A stretch of DNA of 25,935 nt, taken from contig UQOG01000016.1 in assembly GCA_900542615.1 (NCBI GenBank), positions 1 to 25,935 on the forward strand, in the 5' to 3' direction. The position numbers were made by a program, and so were the translations under genes. The DNA comes from an uncultured Eubacteriales bacterium (GTDB lineage: Bacteria; Bacillota; Clostridia; Christensenellales; CAG-138). Each line of letters begins with the position of its first letter. Position 1 is the first letter of the stretch. The notes beneath the pieces were generated by a model that was not told the DNA's origin, made no database searches, and saw nothing but the letters and a program-made list of their open reading frames with translations. Of the stretch, positions 23,422-25,935 are shown piece after piece.

Positions 23422-24549
23422 ATGGAATATTCCATCCTACAGCGGCTCAACGCCCCAAGCCGGGCGGACCGGCTCCAGGCCCTCCAAGCCCTGGCGGCGG
23501 GGGCCGCCTTCCCCCAGCCGGACCCCCGCATGATCAACAACCACATCCATACCACCTATTCCTTCTCCCCCTATTCCCCTGCGGCGGCCATCTATGGGGC
23601 CCGGGAAGCCGGCCTGTGTACCGCCGGGATCATTGACCATGATTCCGTGGGCGGGGCGTGGGAGTTTATGGAGGCGGGCAGGCTGGCGGGCATCCCCACC
23701 ACGGTGGGGGTGGAGCTGCGGGTCCGCTTCGACGAGACCCCCTTCCTCCACCGGCGCACCAACAACCCGGACCAGGACGGCCTGAGCTATATGCTCATCC
23801 ACGGCATCCCCCACGAAAACCTCCCCAAGGTCCAGGCTTGGTTCGCCCCCCTACGGGAAGCCCGGAACCTGCGCAACCAGAAAATGGTAGACAGGATCAA
23901 CCGGCTCTATGGGCCCCAGGGGGTATCGCTGGACTTTGCCCGGGACGTGCTGCCCCTATCCATGTACCACGACGGGGGCACGGTGACCGAGCGGCACCTG
24001 ATGCTGGCCCTGGCCCGGCAGCTTTTGCGCCTGCAGGGCGGCCCCAAGGCCCAGCCCGGCACCTATGCGGCCATGCTGGAGGAATTCGATCTGGTGGGCC
24101 GGCTGAAACAGGAATGCATCCCCCGGGTCTATATCGACGCCCGGGAGGAATGTCCCCTTTTGTCCCAGTGCATCCAATTCGCCAGGGAGATGGGCTGCAT
24201 CCTGGCCTATTCCTACCTGGGGGATGTGACCGTATCCGTGACCGGGGACAAAAAAGCCCAGAAATTCGAGGACGATTATCTGGACGACCTGTTTGCGGAC
24301 CTGGCGGACCGGGGAATCCGGGCCATCGCCTACGCCCCCACCCGCAATACGGACCCGCAGCTCCAGCGGCTTCGGGCCCTGTGCCGGCGATACGATATGC
24401 TGCAGCTGAGCGGGGAGGACATCAATTCCCCCCGGCAATCCTTCCGCACCCAAAGGATGGAGGACCCCCAGTTCGCCAACCTGATCCAAAGCACCTGGGC
24501 CCTGATCCAGCATGAGCAGGGCCAGGACACCCTGCGCCCCTACCTTTGA
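23422..24549 (+). CDS. PHP-domain metal-dependent phosphoesterase-like protein
   Basis: A 375-residue protein with a PHP (polymerase and histidinol phosphatase) metal site: HIH (41-43) in NNHIHTTYSFSPYSP, DHD (72-74) in GIIDHDSV and E98 in VGVELRV. These are the ligands of the trinuclear metal centre. PHP enzymes hydrolyse phosphate esters. It starts nine bases after the SDR gene and ends 52 bases before the next gene, so it belongs to the operon. A PHP protein is not part of the textbook fucose pathway. It may dephosphorylate a pathway sugar phosphate or detoxify one that accumulates; both are inference. The C-terminal half has no motif I recognise. Confidence 0.82.
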   Translation: MEYSILQRLNAPSRADRLQALQALAAGAAFPQPDPRMINNHIHTTYSFSPYSPAAAIYGAREAGLCTAGIIDHDSVGGAWEFMEAGRLAGIPTTVGVELRVRFDETPFLHRRTNNPDQDGLSYMLIHGIPHENLPKVQAWFAPLREARNLRNQKMVDRINRLYGPQGVSLDFARDVLPLSMYHDGGTVTERHLMLALARQLLRLQGGPKAQPGTYAAMLEEFDLVGRLKQECIPRVYIDAREECPLLSQCIQFAREMGCILAYSYLGDVTVSVTGDKKAQKFEDDYLDDLFADLADRGIRAIAYAPTRNTDPQLQRLRALCRRYDMLQLSGEDINSPRQSFRTQRMEDPQFANLIQSTWALIQHEQGQDTLRPYL

Positions 24550-24601
24550 TCCCATCTACATCCGGCGAAGGCCCCCTTCGCAGAAAGGCAGGATACCAAC
24601 T

Positions 24602-25867
24602 ATGCAAACCAAGGCAGTACGGCTTTACGGCGTAAACGACCTGCGCCTGGAAACCTTTGAACTAAGCCCCATCGGCGACGACGGCGTCCGCTGCCAGGTG
24701 GTATCGGACAGCCTGTGCATGTCCAGCTACAAGGCCGCCGCCCAGGGGGCAGCCCATAAGCGGGTGCCGGACAACGTGGCGGAAACCCCCATCATCATCG
24801 GCCACGAATTCTGCGGCCGGGTGGTGGAGGTGGGCAAAAACTGGGCCCATAAATTCAAGCCCGGGGACGGCTTCGTCATCCAGCCCGCCCATTCCTACCA
24901 AGGCGCCCTGACCGCCCCCGGCTATTCCTTCCCGGAATGCGGCGGGGACGCCACCTATGTGAACATCCCCTGGGAGATCCTGCATATGGATTGCCTGCTG
25001 CCCTATCGCAGCGACACCTATTTCTACGGCTCCCTGGCGGAGCCCATGAGCTGCGTCATCGCCACCTTCCACGCCATGTATCACACCCGGGACGGGGAAT
25101 ATGTGCACGACATGGGGATCGTGGAGGGCGGCCGTATGGCCCTGTTGGCGGCGGTGGGGCCCATGGGCCTGGGGGCCATCGACTATGCCCTGCATTGCGA
25201 CCGGCGGCCCAGCCTACTGGTGGTGACGGATATCGACGAAGCCCGGCTTCAGCGGGCCCAAAGCCTATACACCATCCAACATGCCCGGGAGTGCGGGGTG
25301 GAGCTGCACTATGTGAACACCGGCAACGCCACGGACCCTGTGGCGGCCTTACAGGCCCTGTCCGGGGGCCAGGGCTATGACGACGTGATCTGCTTTGCCC
25401 CGGTGCGGCCGGTGGTGGAGCAGGCGGACGCCATCCTGGCCACGGATGGCTGCCTGAACTTTTTCGCCGGCCCGGGAAACACCGGCTTTTCCGCCATGGT
25501 GAACTTCTACAACGTGCACTACAACCGCACCCATGTGGCCGCCACCTCCCACGGCAACACCGACGACATGCGGGAGGCCATCGCTATGATGAACCAGGGC
25601 AAGATCAATCCCGCCACCATGATCACCCATGTGGGTGGGCTGGACAGCGTGGTGGAAACCACCCTGAACCTGCCCCATATCCCCGGCGGGAAAAAGCTGG
25701 TGTATCCCCACATCTCCCTGCCCATGACCGCCCTTGCCGATTTCCCGGAAAAGGGCCGTACCGATCCCCTTTTCGCCCGGCTGGCGCAGATCGTGGCGGA
25801 TCACCAGGGGCTTTGGTGCGGGGCTGCGGAACGGTATTTGCTGGAGAACGCCAAGCCCATAGAATAG
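24602..25867 (+). CDS. zinc-type MDR dehydrogenase, SorE-like (L-sorbose-1-phosphate reductase family)
   Basis: A 421-residue medium-chain dehydrogenase, longer than the usual 340-350. The segment CMSSYKAAAQGAAHKRVP (39-56) and GHEFCGRVVEVG (67-78) resemble the SorE-type reductases of ketose 1-phosphates. Catalytic-zinc candidates C39 and H68-E69 are visible, but the four structural-zinc cysteines present in the dehydrogenase at 11149 are absent. The Rossmann motif is AAVGPMGLGAID. The frame opens at 24512; the ATG at 24602, with an AGGCAGGA site and the proper MQTKAVRLYG start, is chosen. It is the last gene seen in the operon. SorE reduces L-sorbose 1-phosphate to a hexitol phosphate, so a fuculose-1-phosphate-like substrate is plausible. 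Confidence 0.8.
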   Translation: MQTKAVRLYGVNDLRLETFELSPIGDDGVRCQVVSDSLCMSSYKAAAQGAAHKRVPDNVAETPIIIGHEFCGRVVEVGKNWAHKFKPGDGFVIQPAHSYQGALTAPGYSFPECGGDATYVNIPWEILHMDCLLPYRSDTYFYGSLAEPMSCVIATFHAMYHTRDGEYVHDMGIVEGGRMALLAAVGPMGLGAIDYALHCDRRPSLLVVTDIDEARLQRAQSLYTIQHARECGVELHYVNTGNATDPVAALQALSGGQGYDDVICFAPVRPVVEQADAILATDGCLNFFAGPGNTGFSAMVNFYNVHYNRTHVAATSHGNTDDMREAIAMMNQGKINPATMITHVGGLDSVVETTLNLPHIPGGKKLVYPHISLPMTALADFPEKGRTDPLFARLAQIVADHQGLWCGAAERYLLENAKPIE

Positions 25868-25935
25868 CCGGCGCTACATAGGCGAAGGGCCCGCGGGGGG
25901 GGGCGGCGGCGTTTGCCGGGCCGGGCCCGCCCCCG
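25868..25935. other. GC-rich tail with G/C runs
   Basis: Past the dehydrogenase stop the sequence becomes runs of G and C with GGGCCCGC-type inverted pieces and no gene. It resembles in composition the GC-rich block near 10780-11000 and may be the start of the same kind of intergenic element, cut by the window end. Confidence 0.35.

Noticed and set aside
1..25935. CRISPR arrays, tRNA or rRNA genes, transposase genes
   Set aside because: No regularly spaced repeats, no cloverleaf-like sequences and no rRNA-like segments or intact transposase were seen in the window.

Overview
The window looks like the chromosome of a GC-rich, Gram-positive, gut-type Clostridia (Oscillospiraceae or a relative). 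The grounds are AGG/GGAGG ribosome binding sites at almost every gene, lipoprotein-type (lipobox) sugar-binding proteins, sigma-A-like promoters, HutC-type GntR and LacI regulators, and GC-rich third codon positions. This placement is inference; no rRNA or marker gene is present. Nearly all of the window is sugar catabolism, in two adjacent loci.

Left edge (1-899): AT-richer, poorly coding DNA. It holds two strong hairpins, a frameshifted minus-strand pseudogene, a short tandem repeat and a perfect-consensus promoter at 597-625 with no obvious gene behind it.

Locus 1 (900-10182): a GntR/UTRA repressor faces a plus-strand operon. The operon encodes a double-SIS sugar-phosphate isomerase/deglycase-like protein, a YhfX-like PLP enzyme, a complete ribose-type ABC importer (lipoprotein, double ATPase, permease) and an M20 metallohydrolase. 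A BadF/GlcNAc-kinase-type sugar kinase follows behind a terminator, with its own promoter. The enzyme set suggests uptake of an amino sugar or sugar-amino acid conjugate, then hydrolysis, phosphorylation and SIS-type cleavage. The substrate cannot be read from the sequence, and this is the best candidate for an undescribed pathway.

Spacer (10183-11148): a bidirectional terminator, a small conserved-looking 87-residue gene with its own promoter, and a GC-rich non-coding block containing an exact 25-bp direct repeat.

Locus 2 (11149-25867): a LacI repressor gene sits between a minus-strand aldo/keto reductase plus zinc dehydrogenase pair and a long plus-strand operon. The operon encodes a second ribose-type ABC importer (ATPase, permease, lipoprotein), fucose mutarotase FucU, L-fucose isomerase FucI, a rhamnulokinase-family kinase, an SDR oxidoreductase, a PHP-domain phosphoesterase-like protein and a SorE-like zinc dehydrogenase. 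Two 18-bp operator copies (17/18 identical) lie upstream of the reductase pair and exactly downstream of the -10 box of the operon, tying both arms to one repressor. There is no FucA aldolase in the window; a PHP protein and two oxidoreductases occupy its place. The locus therefore looks like a fucose (or fucose-like sugar) regulon with a non-canonical lower half.
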